Below, piece after piece: positions 5,786 to 12,934 of a stretch of 22,795 nucleotides of DNA. The stretch lies in IMG/VR virus record IMGVR_UViG_3300020442_001020, positions 1-22,795 of that record, one strand, 5' to 3'. This stretch comes from a virus. The notes beneath the pieces were generated by a model. That model had not been told where the DNA came from, did not search any database, and was given only the letters and a program-made list of their open reading frames with translations. Each line of letters starts with the position of its first letter. Within the stretch, counting starts at the first letter, position 1. Both the position numbers and the translations under genes were made by a program.

Positions 5786-7261
5786 TTACCCATTTTGTGC
5801 AATAGGGTTTTTATCAGATTTCTTTTTGTTGTATTCTGCTGTCTCTAACTTTCCGTTTTCAACAACTGTCTTACCACCTTTAGACCTAGGGAATACATGA
5901 TCACCATGAATCTCCCCACCCTTTAACTTACCAGCTGATATTTCAACACCATCTGAAGTTGTAGAATCCTTTACCCACATTTCAGCTTTCTGTTGATCAT
6001 TGAATCCAGCATCTTCGTCAACACTAACAATGATTCCCTTTTCAATAGCTGATGGAATGAACAAGTCTCTAATTTCTTCAGTCCTGATCTTGAATACATT
6101 GTTTGCATTCTTACTAAACAAGTCATTAAAGAAACCTTGCAAAGTGTTCTTAACCTTCTGATAAACTGTTTTCTTATCAGCACACCTTGTTGTCAACCAC
6201 TCGTTGTATGCAGTGATCAATGCATACCTACCTTCTGTATTTACATTTGGTATCTTCAAATTGTTAGCTTGCATGTAAGTCAAGACATAACCAAAATCAT
6301 ACCATGCATTCTTCTTGAAGAGTTGTTCCTTCTTACTCTTCATAATTTTAACGTATGGAACTAATTGTGATTCAAAGAACTTCTCAAAGGTTGGATACTG
6401 ATTATCCAGTTTCGAATTTGACTTGAACTCCTTATCTAATTCTTTCTTACCACCAAGGTACGGAGTCAAACTACCAGCTCTTCCTAGAGTATAAGAGTGA
6501 CCTAACTTTAAAATCCATTCCATAAATCCAAATCTAGCTGCATCCTTTTCTGTCAAGACACCAGCATCAACAAATAAAGATTTGTACTTACTATTCAGAA
6601 CATTCCTAATTCCCATTGCAACTGCAGAAACAGTTGGGTTCCTTAACTCCATTGCATTGAGAGTGACATTTGCATTTAGAATCCTGAAAAAATCTCCTCT
6701 TTCTTCTTGAGATAAATCAGAGTAAACCCATAAATGTACAGGTTGTGACATCAACTTCTTATACAATTCAGGATGATTCTTTTTAACATCCTCAAGGGGC
6801 ATGTCCTTTTCAACTGTAACCATCAACCTATATCCATCCTCATCAGGTTGAAATCTATAATCACCTTTTGAAATCTTTACTTCACCCAGTTCTGTCTTGA
6901 GACCAAAGGCAGCGTCAAAAGTATCACACCTGTTTCCGCCATCCAAGTGAGCATACTTATAACCTTGATCTAAAAATCCCTTGATGAAAGCTGCAAAGAT
7001 CGGGTCTCTATGAGCAACGTCATTCGTCACCATGTCGTATAACTTTTCTAAGTCTACTAAGTGAATTGCAGTCTTACTAACATAACCAACTGCACAATGA
7101 GAGAGGTATCCCTTTCTCCTAGCATAGTCCCAAACACCTTCCCTGTTTACAGATTCATCCCTAACTGTGTAGGGTAGATAATCCTTAACAAAGATTTCCA
7201 ATGGGGGAACAAGGAAGTCAGCTTTGACTTCCCTGAAAATTTTCAAATTATTAATACTCAT
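5786..7261 (-). CDS. DUF262 (ParB/Srx-like) protein with C-terminal HNH nuclease domain
   Basis: The protein has 491 aa from ATG 7261-7259 (an in-frame GTG lies three codons earlier). The N-terminal part fits DUF262: the DGxxR-type motif appears as LDGGNRCDTF at about residues 106-115, followed by VHLWVYSDLSQEERGDFFRI and NPTVSAVAMGIRN. The last 45 residues form an HNH nuclease: GDHVFPRSKGGKTVVEN, then NKKKSDK. DUF262-nuclease fusions include GmrSD- and BrxU-type type IV restriction enzymes that cut modified DNA. Here the gene overlaps the CobS-like ATPase by 11 nt and precedes the replication genes. It could attack host or competing phage DNA, or act in DNA processing. The domain calls are firm; the role is inferred. 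Confidence 0.85.
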   Translation of the reverse strand: MSINNLKIFREVKADFLVPPLEIFVKDYLPYTVRDESVNREGVWDYARRKGYLSHCAVGYVSKTAIHLVDLEKLYDMVTNDVAHRDPIFAAFIKGFLDQGYKYAHLDGGNRCDTFDAAFGLKTELGEVKISKGDYRFQPDEDGYRLMVTVEKDMPLEDVKKNHPELYKKLMSQPVHLWVYSDLSQEERGDFFRILNANVTLNAMELRNPTVSAVAMGIRNVLNSKYKSLFVDAGVLTEKDAARFGFMEWILKLGHSYTLGRAGSLTPYLGGKKELDKEFKSNSKLDNQYPTFEKFFESQLVPYVKIMKSKKEQLFKKNAWYDFGYVLTYMQANNLKIPNVNTEGRYALITAYNEWLTTRCADKKTVYQKVKNTLQGFFNDLFSKNANNVFKIRTEEIRDLFIPSAIEKGIIVSVDEDAGFNDQQKAEMWVKDSTTSDGVEISAGKLKGGEIHGDHVFPRSKGGKTVVENGKLETAEYNKKKSDKNPIAQNG

Positions 7262-8498
7262 CGTTCTCACTTACTCCTTCAGAAGACTCCTCTTCTGATT
7301 CTTCAGCAAGGTGAACACCATCGTCCACCTTGGTGTAGAGATCAAGGATTGAATTCCTAGTCTCTTCATCGAACCTTGAAATACACATTGTGATTGACTT
7401 GAGTTTGTCACCAAACATTCTGTAAGCATTCACGATGTGAACCAACCTTCTAGTAGTGATGACATCATCGATACCACCTTCGTAGAAAGTCTTTCTGATT
7501 ATGTCAGCCCAGTCGACTAACTTGTCACAGAAGTCTTGATCGACATCACCAGTCAATGCCATTTCTTTAGAGAGGATTGACTTCTCAGTCTTCACAGGAG
7601 GGTATTCCTGTTGCATTGTGATTGCAAATCTCTCAAGCATTGCTTCGTTCATGATCTGAGTCCCGATGAACTTACCATCCTCAGAACCTTGACCTTTAGT
7701 GTTTGCAGTGGCAAGGATAGTGAACCCTTCTTTAGGAGTCACCCACTCACCAGTCTTCTTGATCAGGTATCCTTTACCTTCAAGAACTGATTGTAAACAC
7801 ATCAACTTGTTAGAACCCAAGTCAACTTCATCGAGAAGAAGGACAGCACCTTTTCTCATTGCTTTGACAACAGGGCCTTCCCTGAAAATGATGTTACCAT
7901 TCTCTAAAGAATGTCCACCCATCAAATCATCCTCATCAGTTTCGATGGTGATGTTGACCCTGTAGAGTTCCCTCTTCAGTTGGGCACAAACTTGTTCAAC
8001 CATCAAGGTCTTACCATTTCCTGAAAGACCAGTGACAAACACTGGAAAGAAAATCTTAGACTTGATGATGTTCTTCACATCCTTGAAGTGACCAAAAGGA
8101 ACATAGTTCCCCATCTTCTCAGGAATGATCTTCACTTGTTCATCCAAGAGATTGACCGAAGCAGTCGCAGCTGCAACAGGCATATTGGATGGTTTAGAAG
8201 TTGCGGGAACTGGTGCAACTTTCACTGGACTCTCACCCCCGTGGGAATACCCACCGTTGTAACCCGAGATAACCTGTTCAAGGTTGAAGATAACTCCACC
8301 TTCAGGATTGGGTTCTTTGAATGGAAACCTTGAGGATTTAATCCAGTATGGAAGATACCCATCAAGTGCTTCTTTGATCTCTGCCCTAGTGAAGGCAGAC
8401 TGATTAGGATACGATTTAATGAGGGTATCCAACACCTCACCCTTATCAGGAGTAATGGTAAAATCCTTACCATTAACAGAAATAGTCTTCTCAGTCAT
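7251..8498 (-). CDS. cobS: CobS/MoxR-like AAA+ ATPase
   Basis: The protein has 415 aa from ATG 8498-8496, chosen because GGAG lies 7 nt upstream; ATGs at 8528 and 8525 are in frame but sit at the predicted transcription start. Residues about 1-85 form an N-terminal domain (ISVNGKDFTITPDKG). A Gly/Pro/Ala-rich linker follows. The AAA+ core has Walker A GLSGNGKT at about 157-164, DEDDLMGGH, Walker B LLLDEVD at about 220-226 and sensor 1 ILATANT. It resembles the CobS family common in marine T4-like phages. MoxR-type ATPases usually work with a VWA partner, and a CobT-like VWA protein is encoded just upstream (8851-11268). CobS and CobT are cobaltochelatase subunits in bacteria, but no CobN is seen, so cobalamin synthesis is unproven. 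The C-terminus is Glu/Ser-rich. Confidence 0.88.
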   Translation of the reverse strand: MTEKTISVNGKDFTITPDKGEVLDTLIKSYPNQSAFTRAEIKEALDGYLPYWIKSSRFPFKEPNPEGGVIFNLEQVISGYNGGYSHGGESPVKVAPVPATSKPSNMPVAAATASVNLLDEQVKIIPEKMGNYVPFGHFKDVKNIIKSKIFFPVFVTGLSGNGKTLMVEQVCAQLKRELYRVNITIETDEDDLMGGHSLENGNIIFREGPVVKAMRKGAVLLLDEVDLGSNKLMCLQSVLEGKGYLIKKTGEWVTPKEGFTILATANTKGQGSEDGKFIGTQIMNEAMLERFAITMQQEYPPVKTEKSILSKEMALTGDVDQDFCDKLVDWADIIRKTFYEGGIDDVITTRRLVHIVNAYRMFGDKLKSITMCISRFDEETRNSILDLYTKVDDGVHLAEESEEESSEGVSENDEY

Positions 8499-8534
8499 AT
8501 AGTCTCCGTTTTCGTTATTTCTCATCATGTGTAT

Positions 8535-8564
8535 ATTATCTCAAAAAGCTGTAGCCATTGTCAA
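8535..8564 (-). promoter_or_regulatory. Early sigma70-like promoter upstream of the CobS-like gene
   Basis: On the minus strand TTGACA (8564-8559), an 18-bp spacer and GATAAT (8540-8535). The segment 8523-8581 is nearly identical to that in front of the VWA gene (11266-11323). The predicted start falls at about 8528, giving a leader of about 30 nt to the ATG at 8498. Confidence 0.8.
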
Positions 8565-8581
8565 GGCCATTTAAGCCACTG

Positions 8582-8851
8582 TTACTTAAGGGGTTCAAGA
8601 AGTCTCCCCATCTTCTTAAGGCATTTGACCTCACCTTTTGCGTTCTTTTCAGTCAAATACTTCTCTCCATTATTGACCCATGCCCTGAAAGCAAAACATT
8701 CAGTGCTGTTGGTTTTACATTCATCAATCAGTTCACAGTTGTGAAAAGTACAGGGGGCAGGCCCAACGTCATTGATTGCCTCAGCGAACTTGCTGAGATC
8801 ATGAGTCGGAATCCTTTCATAGTAAGCAGGGTCTACTCTTAAATGTGGCAT
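8582..8851 (-). CDS. Small Cys-rich protein, probably metal-binding
   Basis: The protein has 89 aa. Cysteines fall in the pattern CTFHNCELIDEC, then TECFAFRAWV, and one further Cys at about residue 77. Together with His they could bind zinc. Small phage proteins with a C-x4-C-x5-C-x(n)-ECxAFRxW-like pattern are familiar to me, but I cannot name a family. The start overlaps the stop of the VWA gene (TAATG), so it is co-translated with it. A near-duplicate promoter cassette for the CobS-like gene begins right after its stop. It may be an accessory of the VWA/ATPase pair. Confidence 0.75.
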   Translation of the reverse strand: MPHLRVDPAYYERIPTHDLSKFAEAINDVGPAPCTFHNCELIDECKTNSTECFAFRAWVNNGEKYLTEKNAKGEVKCLKKMGRLLEPLK

Positions 8852-11268
8852 TATGCTATCTCCTTTATAAATTCATTGGTTAGGAACCTTGAAGTAGTTT
8901 TACTCTTTTGGTTCTTCTTGAACCTTGCAGTCAAGGTTGATTTCTTTGCACCGATCAAATCATCATCCAAAGTATCATCACCACCAGCTCCAAGGTTTGA
9001 TGCAGCGGTCAAGAAGAGTTTGTTGTAACCCTTAGTCTCGATCACAACACCATTGTTTCTAGCTTCTTTCCACATTGCATTCTGTTTTTCGTAGTTGTAG
9101 TCTTTGTAAGTTTCATGACCAATCACCATAAGAAGATTTGTCATATCAGCTTTCTTACCACAAACAAAGTATCCAGTGACAATGGCACCAGTTGTTTGTC
9201 CAACCCAGTCTAGAAGATTCTGAGTTTGGTCAAAATCATTTCTGTCCCATCTGTCTTTTGCTGATAGGTACTTGTAAACTTTTCCGTTGATCGGGTCAAT
9301 AATGTCTCTCTCTTTTTTGACATCCCAAGACATTCCATCACCCAACTGCTCATCGAAGTCAGCTTTTTCTTTTGCATCTTGATTAAGAATGTTTGCACTG
9401 TGAGAGTACCCATCAGTGATCACTGTTAAGATTGACTTCTCAATCCCATACATTTTGTTGAACTTAGGAAGCAGACCTCTCATTGCAACGATTGTTGCAT
9501 CCAGTGGAGTGCCACCAAGTCTGTATTTGTTATCAGGATAGAAGATTTGAGGAATATCAATCCAGCCACTTTGATCAGGGTCAATCCAATCAACACCTGA
9601 GAACCAGTCATTGTACTTCTCAATCTTTGATTTGAAGTTTCTACCGTATCTCATATCATCAATCATGTATGCATTGTAAAGAGTGCAAACATAACCCATC
9701 ATTTCTTTGTATTCTTTTGCGTTCATTTCGTTAGAGAATAACTCAACGAGATACCCACATCTGTTTCTCCAGTATTCTACCTCTTCATTACCTTCAGGTT
9801 TTGCTTTTGAAATGTTGTCTGAGAACAAGTAAACTCTGTGAGGAATTGAAACCTTCTTACAAAACATTGTGAGAATGATTGCTTGTTCTAGGATATCAGC
9901 AACTTCATTGCAGATCGAACCACTCCAGTCGATCATGATGTTGACACCATGATTCTTACCATCAGGAAGATAGGTAACTCTTTTGAAAACATCATCCACG
10001 ATCTGATACTTTGCAAGTCTGTTCATATCTAACTTACCAGTCTTACCAGTGAATGCATGTCTTGAATTCAAAGCAGTCTGTCTCATTTCAAATTCTTTTG
10101 CCATGTGAGCAACGATTGCTTTGTTCTTTGCTTCTAACTTCTTGTAAGTGTGAAGTGATTTTGCAAAGTTCTGATCTTTGTATTGAGAGTAGTAAGATTG
10201 GTTTATTGAAGAATTAGGATTGACGTAGTAGTCTCTCCAATCTTCAAGAACCAACTTGTAATCATAAAGAGTATCTTCGACATACTTACCGAAGTCTTTA
10301 CTCTTTAGATCGATTTGAGTTCTGATCATGTTAGTATCAGAAAGGAATTGCTCTTCGTTGTTGTGAGCGTTGTGTTCTGTTAGTGACTCCCTTGCACCAT
10401 CTTCATCATCGTATTGATCAGGAGTAGAACCTTCTTGGATAGAACCTGAACCACCAGTTTCTTTTCTACCTTCTTCTTCAGACTCTTCCTCTTCTTCAGA
10501 ATCATCATCTTCAGTTTCTTGATCACCATCACCAGTGTTAGGTGCTTCAGGAAGATTGTCTTCCTCAGCTTCTTCATCTGAATCTTCAAAAGAATCATCC
10601 CAAGATTCATTCTCTTCTTGATCTTCTTCTTGATCTTCATCTTCTTCATCGTCACCGATGTCGAACATTTGAGGAACTAACTGCTCGTCAGTCTCATCCC
10701 TAGTTTCATTTTCTTTTGACCATTCATAGATTGCAGTAGCACATTCCTCAACCTCTTCCCAAGTCTCACACTTCATTGACCAATCAAGGAAGAACTGCTC
10801 TTCTTTAGAAAGTTTGATGTTGATTCTAGAACCACATTTAGTGATCAAGTTGATTTTGTCAATCAAAGAAAGACCTTGTAGGTCTCTACCTTTGACTCCA
10901 AAGAAATCCATTTCCATCAATTCATTGTATGCAGTGAAGAAAGACTTCCTCAATCCAGCATACTTGTTTCTGATGTTTCTCTCAATCCTGACATCCTCAA
11001 CAACATTGAGATATCCTTTGAGAGTTTTGTTCTTAGTAACTGCAGAATGAACACCTTCAAATGGAGTCCACAATGCATGACCAACCTCATGACCCATAAA
11101 CAAGTCATAAAGTTCAGGTGATATATCGTCTTTGAAAATAGGGCAACACAGTAACCTATTCTTAAGATCGAAGTATGCAGTAGGAGTTTTCCTATGCACA
11201 ACTGTCAAATTTTCCCCTGCCATCAGTTTTGCAAGGTTGTCTTTTTGGGTCTTTAGTTTCTCAGTCAT
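8851..11268 (-). CDS. CobT-like VWA protein with N-terminal HEXXH metallopeptidase-like motif
   Basis: The protein has 805 aa. The N-terminal region carries GHEVGHALW (HEVGH at residues 60-64) followed by NVVEDVRIER at about 88-97, a gluzincin-like arrangement in which one Glu could be the third metal ligand. Residues about 205-290 are a very acidic low-complexity tract, as in CobT. The C-terminal half is a von Willebrand A domain with MIDAS residues: DWSGS at about 447-451, GGTPLD, and TDGYS. VWA proteins of this kind partner with MoxR/CobS ATPases, and such a gene lies next on the strand. The ATG is 6 nt after a -10 element, so the mRNA may be leaderless; no other Met occurs before residue 16. 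The role may be a chelatase-like, chaperone or protease complex; which is open. Confidence 0.88.
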   Translation of the reverse strand: MTEKLKTQKDNLAKLMAGENLTVVHRKTPTAYFDLKNRLLCCPIFKDDISPELYDLFMGHEVGHALWTPFEGVHSAVTKNKTLKGYLNVVEDVRIERNIRNKYAGLRKSFFTAYNELMEMDFFGVKGRDLQGLSLIDKINLITKCGSRINIKLSKEEQFFLDWSMKCETWEEVEECATAIYEWSKENETRDETDEQLVPQMFDIGDDEEDEDQEEDQEENESWDDSFEDSDEEAEEDNLPEAPNTGDGDQETEDDDSEEEEESEEEGRKETGGSGSIQEGSTPDQYDDEDGARESLTEHNAHNNEEQFLSDTNMIRTQIDLKSKDFGKYVEDTLYDYKLVLEDWRDYYVNPNSSINQSYYSQYKDQNFAKSLHTYKKLEAKNKAIVAHMAKEFEMRQTALNSRHAFTGKTGKLDMNRLAKYQIVDDVFKRVTYLPDGKNHGVNIMIDWSGSICNEVADILEQAIILTMFCKKVSIPHRVYLFSDNISKAKPEGNEEVEYWRNRCGYLVELFSNEMNAKEYKEMMGYVCTLYNAYMIDDMRYGRNFKSKIEKYNDWFSGVDWIDPDQSGWIDIPQIFYPDNKYRLGGTPLDATIVAMRGLLPKFNKMYGIEKSILTVITDGYSHSANILNQDAKEKADFDEQLGDGMSWDVKKERDIIDPINGKVYKYLSAKDRWDRNDFDQTQNLLDWVGQTTGAIVTGYFVCGKKADMTNLLMVIGHETYKDYNYEKQNAMWKEARNNGVVIETKGYNKLFLTAASNLGAGGDDTLDDDLIGAKKSTLTARFKKNQKSKTTSRFLTNEFIKEIA

Positions 11269-11274
11269 GTTTAT

Positions 11275-11304
11275 ATTATCTCAAAAAGCCGTAGGCATTG
11301 TCAA
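11275..11304 (-). promoter_or_regulatory. Early sigma70-like promoter upstream of the VWA gene
   Basis: TTGACA, 18-bp spacer, GATAAT at 11280-11275 on the minus strand, then six nucleotides (ATAAAC) and the ATG. The 41 bp through the ATG differ from the CobS-side copy at only three positions, and similarity continues upstream to the end of the preceding gene. Confidence 0.8.
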
Positions 11305-11323
11305 GGCTACCTAAGCCACTGTT

Positions 11324-11521
11324 TTATATGCAGTAAGAATCGAATCTTAGTTTGATCAGGGTATCAATGTGATCATCATCGTCCTTGGAATAGACTACTT
11401 TGTCTGCCCCAAAATCGGTGGTAATTGCATCGATAACACCCCAAACACCCTTATCATCGTACAATGCACATACATCGTCACTGATATTGTCTATAATTTG
11501 GTTGTTAATTGAATTACTCAT
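11324..11521 (-). CDS. Small acidic hypothetical protein, 65 aa
   Basis: A soluble, Asp-rich protein (VYSKDDDDHIDTLIKLRF) with no recognised motif. The only Met is the first residue, so the start is fixed if the gene is real. The ATG follows a -10-like TAGCAT by 6 nt, the same layout as for the VWA gene and gp55. Being first and smallest in the early region, it could be a host-takeover protein, but nothing in the sequence shows that. Confidence 0.6.
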   Translation of the reverse strand: MSNSINNQIIDNISDDVCALYDDKGVWGVIDAITTDFGADKVVYSKDDDDHIDTLIKLRFDSYCI

Positions 11522-11527
11522 ACCTAT

Positions 11528-11557
11528 ATGCTATCAGAAAGCGGTATGCATTGTCAA
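11528..11557 (-). promoter_or_regulatory. Early sigma70-like promoter upstream of the 65-aa gene
   Basis: TTGACA (11557-11552), 18-bp spacer, TAGCAT (11533-11528). It shares GCCTTGACAATG and GCTTT-CTGA with the other two early promoters, but its -10 is weaker. It directly follows the tRNA gene. Confidence 0.65.
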
Positions 11558-11566
11558 GGCTTGATT

Positions 11567-11643
11567 TGGCCTCCGTGGTAGGACTCGAACCTACAACCCT
11601 CGGCTTAGAAGGCCGATGCTCTATCCAGTTGAGCTACACGGAG
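11567..11643 (-). tRNA. tRNA-Arg (anticodon TCT), CCA encoded
   Basis: A full cloverleaf can be drawn. The acceptor stem is CTCCGTG/CACGGAG. The D stem is GCTC/GAGC. The anticodon stem TCGGC/GCCGA has loop CTTCTAA, and the T stem is GTAGG/CCTAC with loop TTCGAGT. The discriminator is G, followed by an encoded CCA (77 nt in all). It should read AGA, a common Arg codon in these genes, and AGG by wobble. It lies 11 nt after the 2OG oxygenase gene and just before an early promoter. Confidence 0.96.
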
Positions 11644-11654
11644 GGAAAGGGGTT

Positions 11655-12431
11655 TTAAGAAGTTATTTTTTTAGCTTGGGTGACCCATTGCTGATATGCA
11701 TTTTTATCATACCAAAATTTATGGTTTTCAGGATGTGCTAATTGATCACGAAGATCATACTGTAAATGTTCCTTAATAGTATTCTCATTCAAATCTAAAT
11801 TTGTCGAGTATGTTGTTGGGGCGCACTTTTGTTGATCTTCAGTGAACCAAATTGCAATGGTGTGACGTTGTCCTCTACGAACTTTGAAAACTCCATGTGC
11901 ATGATGGATACCTTGGAAGAGTAAACCACTACCTGCTTTTGGTTCTGTTTGATGTCCAAAAGGATAATAATCTGATGGTGGGAAATAGGTTTCACCACCT
12001 GAAAAGTCTTCATTCAGATATACAATACAAGTCCATTCCCTAGAAGGTTTTCCATCATTCATATTTTGTATTTCTGATTCAGATTTACCTGCTGTTTCTT
12101 GATGAGAATATGTGTCTAGATGTGGATTTTGATATCCACCATTATGCCAACTGGTAATCGATGACATTTCAGCATAATATACCTTACCAGTTGCTTTAAA
12201 AATCTCACCTAGACAATGGTTTTCTACCTTTTGAAATAATGTGCGAATGTATTCGTTTTGGATGTGCATCTTTCGAACACCCATATAATCTTGTTTGGAA
12301 CCTACTGATTGAAGATGTGTATGAGACTTATGCCACCTGATTAGGTCTTTCGTCTCCGTCTCCGTCAGTATCGGAATCACTTTGTGATTGTAGACTTTGG
12401 AGTTGTCTAGCAATTTCCATTCTGCGCTCAT
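11655..12431 (-). CDS. 2OG-Fe(II) oxygenase, prolyl-4-hydroxylase-like
   Basis: The protein has 258 aa. The double-stranded beta-helix core shows HxD in NPHLDTYSH (about residues 103-105), GGETYFPP, and the distal His and Arg in HAHGVFKVRRGQRHTIAIWF. These bind Fe(II) and 2-oxoglutarate. Similar enzymes are frequent in marine myoviruses; their substrates are unknown. The N-terminus (KVYNHKVIPILTETETKDL) looks genuine, so the coding region overlaps the deformylase gene by 104 nt in another frame, an unusually long overlap. Weak GAGA-type ribosome site upstream. A shorter start at Met49 or Met55 would shorten or remove the overlap but cut into plausible sequence. Confidence 0.85.
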   Translation of the reverse strand: MSAEWKLLDNSKVYNHKVIPILTETETKDLIRWHKSHTHLQSVGSKQDYMGVRKMHIQNEYIRTLFQKVENHCLGEIFKATGKVYYAEMSSITSWHNGGYQNPHLDTYSHQETAGKSESEIQNMNDGKPSREWTCIVYLNEDFSGGETYFPPSDYYPFGHQTEPKAGSGLLFQGIHHAHGVFKVRRGQRHTIAIWFTEDQQKCAPTTYSTNLDLNENTIKEHLQYDLRDQLAHPENHKFWYDKNAYQQWVTQAKKITS

Positions 12432-12933
12432 ATTCTATTCTCTTCTTTCTTTCTTTTGGTCTTGCTTTTATAGCTCTCTCTAATTTTAATTTAGATGCTC
12501 TTTGAAGAAAGATAATTCCGTTCAGGTGATCTAGTTCATGTTGAACACATCTTGCACCTAAACCTTCAAGTTGTAATCTTTGTTTCTCACCTTCTGCATC
12601 CGTGTACTCTAACTCGATTGCTTTAGGTCTCTTTATCATTAAGTATATATCGGGGAAAGAAAGGCACCCTTCTTTCTGTAGTTCAGTCTCTTGGGACATC
12701 ATGGTGATTTCAGGATTAAAGAATGCTTTGATACCACTGTCTGCAGTTCTCATTACAAACACACGATACTTCAATCCTAATTGATTTGCAGATAAACCAA
12801 TACCACCAAATCGTTCCATTGCTTCTGCAAGGTTCTTTTCTATTTCTTTGGGGTCTTCAGGTGGATTATCAAAATCAAAATCATCAGTGGGTTCGCGTAG
12901 AACCTTCATTGCTTCTTCAACTAATTCATACAT
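12328..12933 (-). CDS. def: Peptide deformylase
   Basis: This 201-aa protein carries all three deformylase motifs: GIGLSANQ (residues 44-51), EGCLS (88-92) and QHELDHLNG with HELDH at 132-136. The Cys and two His bind the metal and the Glu is catalytic. The enzyme removes the N-formyl group from new proteins; phage copies are known from marine myoviruses. After about residue 150 comes a Lys/Arg-rich helix and then a low-complexity tail (SQSQSDSDTDGDGDE type). The last 34 codons overlap the 2OG oxygenase gene. The catalytic domain is complete without the tail. Confidence 0.95.
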   Translation of the reverse strand: MYELVEEAMKVLREPTDDFDFDNPPEDPKEIEKNLAEAMERFGGIGLSANQLGLKYRVFVMRTADSGIKAFFNPEITMMSQETELQKEGCLSFPDIYLMIKRPKAIELEYTDAEGEKQRLQLEGLGARCVQHELDHLNGIIFLQRASKLKLERAIKARPKERKKRIEYERRMEIARQLQSLQSQSDSDTDGDGDERPNQVA

Positions 12934-12934
12934 A

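Noticed and set aside
10380-10655. Lys/Met-rich 91-codon open frame on the minus strand
   Set aside because: It is an out-of-frame reading of the acidic GAA/GAT-rich tract of the VWA gene; the composition is a by-product of that repeat.
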